Positions 1-5,916 are shown, counted from the stretch's first letter. The stretch is 5,970 nt of DNA from Desulfobacterales bacterium (GCA_013042695.1 JABDPQ010000727.1:1-5970); one strand, 5' to 3'. The notes: generated by a model from the letters alone, not told the origin. Numbers and translations: made by a program.

Positions 1-99
1 GATGAGAACTGGTGCTTTGGCGGCAGACAAGCCGCTGTTGTCTTGGCCTCACCAAGAACATTTTTCAGCTACATCTCAACTGAGTTAATTGCTATGTGA
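1..99 (+). CDS. Possible 3' end of an unidentified gene running in from the left
   Basis: Reading frame 1 is open from the first base to a TGA at 97-99, giving 32 residues (starting DENWCFGGRQAAVV). It would overlap the convergent response regulator stop by 15 bp, which is a normal tail-to-tail arrangement. I do not recognise the peptide. It has plausible coding composition with mixed hydrophobic and polar residues. Frame 2 is also open (2-88, starting with ATG), so the choice of frame is uncertain, and both may be chance. Without the upstream sequence no function can be proposed. Confidence 0.25.
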   Translation, partial: DENWCFGGRQAAVVLASPRTFFSYISTELIAM

Positions 100-663
100 C
101 GCGCAGTCAGGGCAGATAGTTCGTACGAATCTGCTGTCATTATTAATTACATAGGTTTCTAACTGATGCCAGGAGGCATCCTCACCTTCAATTTTTCTAC
201 AGTTCGCGCAAACACAAACATTATCGGGGAAGGTCTCCACTAAATCAAGTGCCATTTTCAACTCTTCTAGAGACTTTGATAATGTAGACTGAATCCTGAC
301 TACTCGTTCTGCGACTCGAACACGTGACCGTAATTCCTCGTCATTAAAGGGTTTGGTGATATAATCATCAGCACCAGCATCAAATCCATGCAGGATGTCA
401 TTTTGGCTGTCCCGCCCGGTAAGTAAAATGACATATACCGGGTTTTTTCTCTCTAATTCTTTAATGCGCAGACAAACTTCAATACCGTCCATTTCCGGCA
501 TTTCCCAGTCCAGGATGGCAATATCCGGCGGCTCCTGTTTCTTCATCAAACTCCAAGCCTCTTTGCCATCCACAGCACTTTCTACCTTATATCCCCACTT
601 TTCAAGGCTGACCTGAACCATTAAACGAGTGGTATACTCATCTTCAGCTATTAATATTTTCAC
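85..663 (-). CDS. Response regulator: receiver domain with C-terminal double-CxxC tail
   Basis: This is a single-domain phosphoacceptor protein of two-component signalling, 192 residues, probably cytoplasmic. The receiver domain fills about residues 1-120. It starts VKILIAEDE with the acidic pair E7/D8, and has the phosphoacceptor D52 in ILDWEMP, T82 in LLTGR and the conserved K104 in ITKPF. A helical, coiled-coil-like linker (about 120-145) leads to a tail with C152xxC155 and C184xxC187, a module often seen after receiver or PAS domains in deltaproteobacterial proteins and possibly metal-binding. There is no DNA-binding or enzymatic output domain. The GTG at 663 is chosen because the receiver fold starts there and a good AAGGA lies 6 nt upstream; an ATG at 711 would add 16 unconserved residues. 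No histidine kinase is nearby, so the partner is unknown. It diverges from the methyltransferase gene. Confidence 0.93.
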   Translation of the reverse strand: MKILIAEDEYTTRLMVQVSLEKWGYKVESAVDGKEAWSLMKKQEPPDIAILDWEMPEMDGIEVCLRIKELERKNPVYVILLTGRDSQNDILHGFDAGADDYITKPFNDEELRSRVRVAERVVRIQSTLSKSLEELKMALDLVETFPDNVCVCANCRKIEGEDASWHQLETYVINNDSRFVRTICPDCASHSN

Positions 664-669
664 GCAGCG

Positions 670-674
670 TCCTT
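670..674 (-). promoter_or_regulatory. Ribosome binding site that fixes the GTG start of the response regulator
   Basis: On the minus strand AAGGA is followed by six bases and then GTG at 663. It argues for the GTG start over the in-frame ATG at 711. Confidence 0.65.
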
Positions 675-734
675 TTTCCTGATTTAACCGAGACTTTCTT
701 ATATGGTACATGCAAACTATCTGATCACATTTTT

Positions 735-764
735 ATTATCTCGATTAGATCAGCAAAAGTCCAA
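735..764 (-). promoter_or_regulatory. Candidate sigma70-type promoter of the response regulator
   Basis: On the minus strand a -10-like GATAAT (735-740, five of six consensus bases) lies 18 bp after a weak -35-like TTGGAC (759-764, three of six). This would give a leader of roughly 65 nt before the GTG start. An inverted repeat CTGATC (721-726) / GATCAG (748-753) is centred on the -10 element and could be an operator. This is pattern matching only. Confidence 0.25.
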
Positions 765-849
765 CTTGTTTCAAATAAAAGTACATTTACAGAGAAATAC
801 GTGTGTTTTTGATCAAGCTTACATTCATCCTTACGCCTTTCAACCAATA

Positions 850-1674
850 ATGAACCTAAAGCAAGCTCTTAATAACAAACTTCCTAGCGCTGAACTGGAT
901 TTGCTGGTTCGGGCTTATGACGTTGTTGGCGATATTGCCGTGATCATTATCCCGCCAGAGCTTTTCCACCGCAAAACATTGATTGGTCAGACACTTCTGG
1001 ATCTGCATAAAAACGTCAAGGTTGTTGCCAAGAGAAGCGGGGTTTATGAAGGCCAACACCGTACCATTGATCTTACCATACTCGCTGGGGAAAATCGGAC
1101 AGAAACCATTCACAAGGAATTTGGGGTTAAGCTCCTGCTCGATCTGCGTACAATATACTTTTCAGCCAGGATTGGAACGGAACGCAAAAGAATTGCTGAT
1201 CTTGTTGCAGCAGATGAAAAAGTGCTGGTCATGTTTTCAGGGGCAGCCCCCTTCCCACTCGTTATCGGGCGTCACAGTCATCCTCAGGCAATTACTGGAA
1301 TTGAAATCAGCAAGATTGCCCACGCTTACGGTAAAAAGAATCTACGCATGAATACCTCGAATTGCCCTATCAAACTGATCAATGGAGATGTCAGGGATGT
1401 GGTGACGAAGTTGAATGAAACATTTGACCGTATCATCATGCCTCTTCCTCATACAGCGCAAGATTTTCTTCATCTTGCGCTAGCGCTACTAAGAGACAAA
1501 GGCTGGCTGCATTACTATGACATTAAACCAAAAGATCATTTTCAAATATCTTTTAAAACAATACAAGATGCATGTAATAAAGCGAATCGATGTGCAGTTA
1601 ACCCGCAATTGTTTTTCTGTGGACATATCAGCCCAAAATTATTTCGTATTTGTATTGATGTGCAAATCGTTTAA
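850..1674 (+). CDS. Trm5/TYW2-like class I SAM-dependent methyltransferase
   Basis: This is a 274-residue protein of the Met-10+/Trm5 family, whose archaeal and eukaryotic members methylate or modify tRNA position 37. The small N-terminal domain has RAYDVVGDIAVIIIP (21-35), the Trm5-type GDIA element. A connector follows with T86xH88xE90xG92 and then YFSARIGTERKRI (103-115), matching the family's FSxRxxxERxRI. The Rossmann core has motif I VLVMFSGAAPF (125-135), an acidic GIEIS (150-154), NGDVRDV (178-184) and DRIIMPLPHTA (193-203). Trm5 proper usually has NLP where this protein has MPLP, and motif I carries SGAAPF instead of AGVGPF, so the tRNA m1G37 activity is not assured. The ATG at 850 is chosen because MNLKQAL begins the family-like domain, although no Shine-Dalgarno sequence is visible; an upstream ATG at 703 is in frame. 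The substrate remains unknown. Bacteria normally make m1G37 with the unrelated TrmD. Confidence 0.85.
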   Translation: MNLKQALNNKLPSAELDLLVRAYDVVGDIAVIIIPPELFHRKTLIGQTLLDLHKNVKVVAKRSGVYEGQHRTIDLTILAGENRTETIHKEFGVKLLLDLRTIYFSARIGTERKRIADLVAADEKVLVMFSGAAPFPLVIGRHSHPQAITGIEISKIAHAYGKKNLRMNTSNCPIKLINGDVRDVVTKLNETFDRIIMPLPHTAQDFLHLALALLRDKGWLHYYDIKPKDHFQISFKTIQDACNKANRCAVNPQLFFCGHISPKLFRICIDVQIV

Positions 1675-1757
1675 GTTTATCGCTTAATTTGTATGCGTAC
1701 TGTTGTTGATTCTTATTAAATCAATCAGTACTATTAGAATACAAGTAACATGCATAA

Positions 1758-2025
1758 ATCATTCATGAAAATAATAGACATAAACTCTCACATCAGCTAG
1801 AACAGATATTGAGAGAAGCTCGAAGAGACTCAAACATACGTATCGTATATGTAGACGGCCTTCAATCGAGTTTGGCTGATTATACGCAGTCCTTTGGCGC
1901 AGATAGCCAGGTTATTCCTGTCAATTTGGCTTCTGAGCAAGACGCTAACCTTGCATCTAAATTATCGTTATTTCATATGTATGATACTTCGCCACATTGA
2001 TGAGCAAATAACAGATTTGGTTTAA
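1758..2025 (+). pseudogene. Decayed C-terminal fragment, possibly of a ZnuA/TroA-type metal-binding protein
   Basis: The frame is open from 1758 to the stop ending at 2000 but has no ATG or GTG start; the first usual-type start is a TTG at 1809. The translated pattern runs LEQILREAR, then IRIVYVDGLQSS, then QVIPVNLA with DANL. It resembles the end of ZnuA/TroA substrate-binding proteins, where a helix is followed by IxVIFVxxQFS and then VVxIDPLAxDxxxNL. Near 1980-1990 the frame appears to break: another frame (1981-2025) supplies LRHIDEQITDLV and a TAA, which suits the expected last helix. A lost start, only the C-terminal third present and a frameshift together suggest a relic. The similarity is from memory and weak. 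It could instead be a chance open frame. It overlaps the stop of the convergent outer-membrane protein gene by a few bases. Confidence 0.35.
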
Positions 2026-3371
2026 AAATGATATTGCAGATATAAAGAAGGATAATTGCTCCCACCTGCTATTCCATTGAATTGCTGAGAACTTTCAAAA
2101 ATTGCTGACCGATGATGAAGGGCAGCACCAATCCACAGGTCTTTGAATAAATCAGAATGAGATAAATCTCCGACATTTATGTCAAGCGACAAGTCAAGAT
2201 AGTTCAATAATTTACTTGGTTCATATCCTTCAGCTGCAGTATTTTCGCGCTCCAAGCTAGTCACATCTGATATGTAAGAGAACCCCTCCGCCACACCAAC
2301 TCGTAATCGTATCGGCAGCTTGATTGTATAGTACGCTTTTATTGCTACGACATACTCCTGTGCGCTATTTTGATCTTTGGAGCTATAATGGTAGGCAAAC
2401 CCTGGTGTGATATAGATATCGATCGGCAGCCCGAACAATGTGTTGGTCAATGGATATCCATAGAATAGGGAAGTCATCTGATTGTGAGTATCTCTGCTGT
2501 CTATATCACCAATTAAAACATCTCCAAGACTAGAAGACGTGGCCCAGCCATGAGACAGTCTCAGATATGGCTTTAAGCCAATATTTGAGCGTCTTTTCTC
2601 CCTTTTTTCGTTAAAGAGACCGAATCCGGCAAAGGCCTCAGCCTCCCAATTGCTTGTAACTGCTTCAGCTTGACGAACACTGCTGTCAAGCCAGCGAAAG
2701 CTGAGGGCTCCCAGCAGATAGAGATTGCTGAAAAGATGATATTTGACATCAGCACCAGCCTGATAGTCGGCTCCTCCGTCGATACCCTCATTTCCAAGCC
2801 ACTCCAATGCATAGTATCGATCATTGAAACTTGAACTGGTGAATCTCAGATTGAAGTAGGGTATAAACTCAAGGTCGCCTTTTTCAAAACGATGTGAAAT
2901 CTTGATATTGGCGTGGGCATTGGCAAACTGATCGCTTAAGATCTCAAAGTCCAGATGTGTGTCGCTGTTGATCATATAGCGAAGGCGGGCACCGGCATCT
3001 ATCGTATTTCCTTGATATTCATTTTGATATTCTTCTGGAATATCAAAAAATCTCAGCCTTCCTAAGAGCGAGGCTTGCCATGATTTTTTGCTATAAAAAT
3101 GAAATCCTCCTTCCAGGCCATCAAGGTAAAAGCGCTCTCCTTCATAAAAGAGCAGAGGGACAAGACTATTGACACTGCTATCGCCAATATCAAAAATATT
3201 AACGGCCGTTCTTCCGCCAATGGCTATTCCCCACGTTTGTTCCTGATATGTTTTTTGCTCGGAATTTTGATTTTCTCGATAGTCGCTATCTTGGCTATAA
3301 CCAGTAATGCTTACTAAAAAAATTGAACAAATTACCGAGATTAAAAATATAAAGGAATTTCTTGCGTGCAT
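2022..3371 (-). CDS. Outer-membrane beta-barrel protein, MipA/OmpV group, long form
   Basis: A 449-residue exported protein. Residues 1-26 form a signal peptide: MHARN, then a hydrophobic core about 7-22, then SITGYSQ, with likely cleavage near residue 26. The mature part starts with an acidic, Gln-rich stretch. About 48-255 resembles MipA/OmpV barrels, with a TWGIAIGGR strand and VPLLFYEGERFYLDGLEGG (71-89). About 265-449 is a second set of amphipathic strands, including KPYLRLSHGWA (267-277) and a final segment with H420xS422 and GGSN ending in YLQYHF. The terminal Phe is the usual BAM insertion signal. Typical MipA/OmpV proteins are about 250 residues, so this is a long form that probably makes a larger or double barrel. 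The ATG at 3371 is chosen because the signal peptide begins there; a TTG at 3449 is in frame. No Shine-Dalgarno sequence is visible. Its role in the envelope is unknown. Confidence 0.82.
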   Translation of the reverse strand: MHARNSFIFLISVICSIFLVSITGYSQDSDYRENQNSEQKTYQEQTWGIAIGGRTAVNIFDIGDSSVNSLVPLLFYEGERFYLDGLEGGFHFYSKKSWQASLLGRLRFFDIPEEYQNEYQGNTIDAGARLRYMINSDTHLDFEILSDQFANAHANIKISHRFEKGDLEFIPYFNLRFTSSSFNDRYYALEWLGNEGIDGGADYQAGADVKYHLFSNLYLLGALSFRWLDSSVRQAEAVTSNWEAEAFAGFGLFNEKREKRRSNIGLKPYLRLSHGWATSSSLGDVLIGDIDSRDTHNQMTSLFYGYPLTNTLFGLPIDIYITPGFAYHYSSKDQNSAQEYVVAIKAYYTIKLPIRLRVGVAEGFSYISDVTSLERENTAAEGYEPSKLLNYLDLSLDINVGDLSHSDLFKDLWIGAALHHRSAIFESSQQFNGIAGGSNYPSLYLQYHF

Positions 3372-3728
3372 TGAAAAAAAATTTAGGTTACATGAGTTCT
3401 GACAGATGAGAATAATTGAAAAGTTGATCTCACTAATCGTACTGAACAACGCTACTCAAACAGTTTCCGGTTCTTTTCTACTGTCCATAGAATGGGGCCA
3501 GTAACTTGTGCAGCACATGTGGCACTTTCGAGACAAATATTTCTAGCTTTTTCTTATAGCCTTTCGCTATAGCACAATAAAACAAGAATACGAGTATTTT
3601 TTTTAGAGAATTCTCTATCCGGGATTAAACCTGAGATTCTTGATCAAAATTTCAAGCCGTTTTAACTCCAAGCAGTTCGACCAATGGACCTGGTTTGATC
3701 TCGTTTAGATAGATACGTTGGGTACCAT
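3372..3728. other. Intergenic stretch without a convincing gene
   Basis: This region lies upstream of the outer-membrane protein gene and downstream of the lipoprotein terminator. It should include the promoter of the former, but no good -35/-10 pair stands out; TTATTG and TATAAG with 16 bp spacing (minus strand, around 3550-3582) is weak and distant. It contains a 6-bp hairpin TATAGC/GCTATA (3555-3571), an eight-T run (3597-3604) and a 14-bp perfect palindrome (3604-3617). Short open frames on the minus strand between 3620 and 3744 look faintly protein-like but are broken. Confidence 0.5.
3604..3617. repeat. 14-bp perfect palindrome
   Basis: TAGAGAATTCTCTA is a perfect palindrome adjoining an eight-T run on its left. 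It lacks a downstream T tract on either strand, so it is not a standard terminator. It could be a dimeric regulator site or chance. Confidence 0.5.
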
Positions 3729-3790
3729 AAAAAAATGCTGGCATAGATGAAAGGCGAGATTAACTCGTTTACTTCCATCTCATGCCAGCA
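3729..3790 (-). terminator. Long-stem rho-independent terminator after the lipoprotein gene
   Basis: The arms TGCTGGCAT (3736-3744) and ATGCCAGCA (3782-3790) pair perfectly over 9 bp. They continue inward with AGATG (3745-3749) and CATCT (3776-3780), leaving only C3781 bulged. The loop holds a further CGAG/CTCG hairpin. Read on the minus strand the stem is followed directly by seven T (complement of 3729-3735). It begins 28 bases beyond the lipoprotein stop codon. The stem is longer than usual for a terminator. Confidence 0.82.
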
Positions 3791-3817
3791 AATACTAGTA
3801 AAAAGAAGTAATGCCGA

Positions 3818-4051
3818 TTATTCTTCGATTTTTAACTCAACCTGGTTTTCTGCAGGGCCCTCATCCGGCATGAAAATAACTGGAGGGCGAAAATCCATGT
3901 ATCCTGGTCGATCAGAGTAATAGTCATAATATTCTCTTGCACCGAACTGCGTGCCGGCATTATTTTGTCCGGCCGAACACGAGACCAGAAGCATGAGGGT
4001 AAGTGATAACGCTGCACATGATAACAATTTTGTGTATATCTGCTTTCTCAT
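3818..4051 (-). CDS. Small tyrosine-rich lipoprotein of unknown function
   Basis: A 77-residue secreted lipoprotein. The N-terminus MRKQIYTK is basic, followed by a hydrophobic segment (about 9-23) and a lipobox LVSC with the lipidated Cys at residue 25. The mature part is about 53 residues. It has a small Gly/Asn/Gln spacer, a tyrosine cluster EYYDYYSDRPGY, a proline-bearing DFRPPVIFMPDEGP and an acidic end (VELKIEE). It has no domain I recognise and is too short for an enzyme. Position +2 is Ser, not Asp, which by the E. coli rule favours transport to the outer membrane. The start at 4051 is supported by AAGGTGG 5 bases upstream; a GTG at 4060 would add three residues and lies within that site. 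It is followed by a strong terminator, so it appears to be a single-gene transcript. It diverges from pyrC. Confidence 0.82.
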   Translation of the reverse strand: MRKQIYTKLLSCAALSLTLMLLVSCSAGQNNAGTQFGAREYYDYYSDRPGYMDFRPPVIFMPDEGPAENQVELKIEE

Positions 4052-4056
4052 CAAAA

Positions 4057-4063
4057 CCACCTT
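4057..4063 (-). promoter_or_regulatory. Strong ribosome binding site of the lipoprotein gene
   Basis: AAGGTGG on the minus strand is separated by five bases (TTTTG) from the ATG at 4051. It overlaps the alternative GTG at 4060 and so decides the start. Confidence 0.75.
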
Positions 4064-4121
4064 ATTAAACGATCTATTTGTCCATTGCTTCGTGTATCTT
4101 TACCGCTATTTGAGCTGCTCT

Positions 4122-4150
4122 GATCTAAAAAATAAGCATGACTCCGTCAA
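4122..4150 (-). promoter_or_regulatory. Candidate promoter of the lipoprotein gene
   Basis: On the minus strand TTGACG (4145-4150, five of six -35 bases) is followed after 17 bp by a weak -10 TAGATC (4122-4127, three of six). The leader would be about 65 nt. The spacing is ideal but the -10 is poor. Confidence 0.3.
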
Positions 4151-4171
4151 TATTCTGAAAAAACTATAATT

Positions 4172-5176
4172 ATGATACTTTCTCTCAACACCCCCCTTGA
4201 TATGCACCTTCATCTCAGAGAAGGCACGATGATGCAGAATGTCGCCCCCATCTCAGCAGCGTGTTTTGCTGGAGCAGTTATCATGCCTAATCTTATCTCG
4301 CCTGTCGATACATTACAAAAGCTTTTTAACTATCGTGAAGATATAGAGAAGGTTTGTAAGAATGAGATATTTGAACCGTATATGACCTTATTTTTTAAGC
4401 CTTACCCGAGAGAGTTTTTAGAGGAAGTTCGCGAGCACATAATAGGTATCAAGCTCTACCCTGCCGGTATAACGACGCAAAGTGAGTCAGGGGTTACTGA
4501 TTTTAACATGATTGAGCCAACGCTCGCCATTATGGAAGAATTGCAAATTCCGTTATTGGTTCATGGAGAGAGCGATGGATTTGTTCTTGATCGCGAACGA
4601 GAATTTCTCGTTGTATATCGTCGCATCGTTGAGAATTTTCCTGTCCTGCATGTCATCATGGAACATATTACCACTGCGGATTCAGTCAGTTTTGTAGATG
4701 AACATGATACTGTCTCGGCAACTGTCACCCTGCATCATTTGATGATCACGCTTGATGACGTTATTGGCGGTCTTATGCAACCGCATTTATTCTGCAAGCC
4801 AATTGCCAAGAAACCACGAGATTTGCAGGCACTTCGTGATGCTGTATTTATGGGTCACCCCCGCATCATGTTCGGTTCTGACTCAGCTCCCCACCCACAG
4901 CATAAGAAAGAATGTGTCGGCTGTGCAGCAGGTGTGTTCACTGCTCCTGTAGCTATGCCATTGCTCGCTCAAATCTTTGAAGAAGCAGATCGACTTGACT
5001 GTTTACAGGGTTTTGTTAGTGACGTTGCCTGCAAACGCTACGCAATCACTCCCCCCGCAAAAACGATTGAACTTGAAAATAAGCCATATAGGGTCCCCAC
5101 CCTTTTTAATAATGTACGACCATTTTTCGCTGGAGAAACCCTGCGATGGTCCATTCGTTCTCCTGCCAGAATATGA
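4172..5176 (+). CDS. pyrC: Dihydroorotase (homodimeric PyrC type)
   Basis: This zinc amidohydrolase interconverts N-carbamoyl-aspartate and dihydroorotate, the third step of pyrimidine synthesis, in the cytoplasm. At 334 residues it is near full family length (E. coli PyrC is about 348). The metal centre is complete: H12 and H14 in DMHLHLRE, the carboxylated lysine K94 in GIKLYPAGITT, H131 in LLVHGE, H165 in MEHITT and D237 in FGSDSAPH. Other family elements are PHLFCKPIAKK (204-214), GCAAGVFTAP (250-259) and a C-terminal FFAGETLRWS. The start is the first ATG in frame after a stop and precedes DMHLHLRE by nine residues, but no Shine-Dalgarno sequence is present and a TATAAT lies just before it (4165-4170). 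No other pyr gene adjoins it, so it is not in a pyrimidine operon here. Confidence 0.97.
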   Translation: MILSLNTPLDMHLHLREGTMMQNVAPISAACFAGAVIMPNLISPVDTLQKLFNYREDIEKVCKNEIFEPYMTLFFKPYPREFLEEVREHIIGIKLYPAGITTQSESGVTDFNMIEPTLAIMEELQIPLLVHGESDGFVLDREREFLVVYRRIVENFPVLHVIMEHITTADSVSFVDEHDTVSATVTLHHLMITLDDVIGGLMQPHLFCKPIAKKPRDLQALRDAVFMGHPRIMFGSDSAPHPQHKKECVGCAAGVFTAPVAMPLLAQIFEEADRLDCLQGFVSDVACKRYAITPPAKTIELENKPYRVPTLFNNVRPFFAGETLRWSIRSPARI

Positions 5177-5203
5177 TTGTCTTTATTGGTTATTGACCTC
5201 AGC

Positions 5204-5237
5204 AGTTAGATCCTGTTATCTAACTTTGTAGCTTTAC
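5204..5237 (+). terminator. Possible terminator after pyrC
   Basis: AGTTAGAT (5204-5211) and ATCTAACT (5218-5225) form a perfect 8-bp stem with loop CCTGTT, 27 bases after the pyrC stop. The following bases are T-rich but interrupted, with a five-T run near 5237. The stem is AT-rich, so termination may be partial and the oxidoreductase gene could still be co-transcribed. As a perfect inverted repeat it could also be an operator upstream of the oxidoreductase gene. Confidence 0.45.
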
Positions 5238-5259
5238 TTTTTCTTCTTCATAATCGATT

Positions 5260-5916
5260 ATGATAAACCGACGACAGGCACTCAAACGGTTTCTAACAAT
5301 TGGTTCTGGGCTCCTATGTGTGTTCAGTTACAGCACGCTTTGTTTTCGAATTCCCCTGGCGTGGGCAAAGAGACGAATCCTTGAGAAAACCGCCTCCCTT
5401 TCAGAGCTCATACATGCAAACCCGAAAGATCTAGATACCCATAAACTCGAGACGACACCTATAGAACAATTTGATGTTATGGGTCAGACTAACCATCCTG
5501 TTGACATCGATGACTGGCAGTTTGAGGTGAGAGGAGCCGTAATTACGCCGACAAAGTTTTCTTATCAAGACCTAATCCAGCGACCAGTGCTCGAACGAAA
5601 TGTACTACTCATCTGTGCAGGTTTTTTTGCCTATAATGGTCTTTGGAAAGGCTTCTCCGTAGCTGATTTGCTCAATGAAATTGGCTTAAAGTCCGGTGTA
5701 ACTCATATTAAATTTCGTGGTCCTCAGGGGATCAGAGGAAAAACAAAAAAATTTACTATTGAAGAAGTAATAGCGAATAAGGTTTTTATAGCCTATGGAG
5801 TGAACGATCAGGTCTTACCGGAAAGGCACGGTTTTCCAATGCGCCTGGTTGCCGAAGACCATAAAGGTTACCACTGGGTCAAATACGTCGACAGATTGAC
5901 AGTCATCGCCAAATAG
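5260..5916 (+). CDS. Tat-exported molybdopterin-domain oxidoreductase (sulfite oxidase/MsrP fold)
   Basis: A 218-residue protein with the oxidoreductase molybdopterin-binding domain of the sulfite oxidase superfamily. The N-terminus has a twin-arginine motif (NRRQALKRFL, R4-R5) followed by a weakly hydrophobic segment (about 11-36), so it is probably folded with its cofactor and sent to the periplasm by Tat. The domain occupies about 72-218, with DWQFEVRG (85-92), F100xYxDL and the probable Mo-ligand C119 in LLICAG. It continues with GLWKGFSVADLL (127-138) and an end HGFPMRLVAEDHKGYHWVKYV (190-210), which corresponds to the family's HGxPxRLV element. E. coli MsrP is 334 residues, so this is a short single-domain form. 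No cytochrome or MsrQ-type membrane partner is in the window. No Shine-Dalgarno sequence precedes the ATG. The substrate is unknown. Confidence 0.88.
   Translation: MINRRQALKRFLTIGSGLLCVFSYSTLCFRIPLAWAKRRILEKTASLSELIHANPKDLDTHKLETTPIEQFDVMGQTNHPVDIDDWQFEVRGAVITPTKFSYQDLIQRPVLERNVLLICAGFFAYNGLWKGFSVADLLNEIGLKSGVTHIKFRGPQGIRGKTKKFTIEEVIANKVFIAYGVNDQVLPERHGFPMRLVAEDHKGYHWVKYVDRLTVIAK

Larger units (their letters stand above)
664..849. other. Divergent intergenic region between response regulator and methyltransferase
   Basis: These 186 bases should hold the promoters of both flanking genes. An ATG at 703 is in frame with the methyltransferase and would add 49 residues, but that extension does not look like the family, so I treat the stretch as non-coding. 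It holds the candidate minus-strand promoter and the CTGATC/GATCAG inverted repeat. An 8-bp palindrome TTGATCAA lies at 809-816. No convincing plus-strand promoter is visible. Confidence 0.5.

Noticed and set aside
41..65. Hairpin TCTTGG/CCAAGA followed by ACA and five T, like a rightward terminator
   Set aside because: It would lie inside both open frames that could end a gene here, competes with other hairpins (GCGGC/GCCGC at 20-35 and AGACAA/TTGTCT at 25-43), and the T run is short and displaced.
703..849. N-terminal extension of the methyltransferase from an ATG at 703
   Set aside because: The extra 49 residues do not look like the family, and the domain begins naturally with MNLKQAL at 850; the extension would also fill the divergent promoter region.
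2573..2824. Leftward 83-residue open frame within the outer-membrane protein gene
   Set aside because: It is in another frame on the same strand as a well-supported long gene and lacks family features.
3372..3449. Extension of the outer-membrane protein to a TTG at 3449
   Set aside because: The ATG at 3371 begins a good signal peptide; the extension would place 26 residues before it.
3555..3571. Hairpin TATAGC/GCTATA with loop CTTTC
   Set aside because: It is only 6 bp and has no T tract on the proper side on either strand, so I do not call it a terminator.
3951..4169. Rightward open frame across the lipoprotein start and the divergent promoter region
   Set aside because: It is antisense to the lipoprotein gene, has no domain or ribosome binding site, and runs through the intergenic region.
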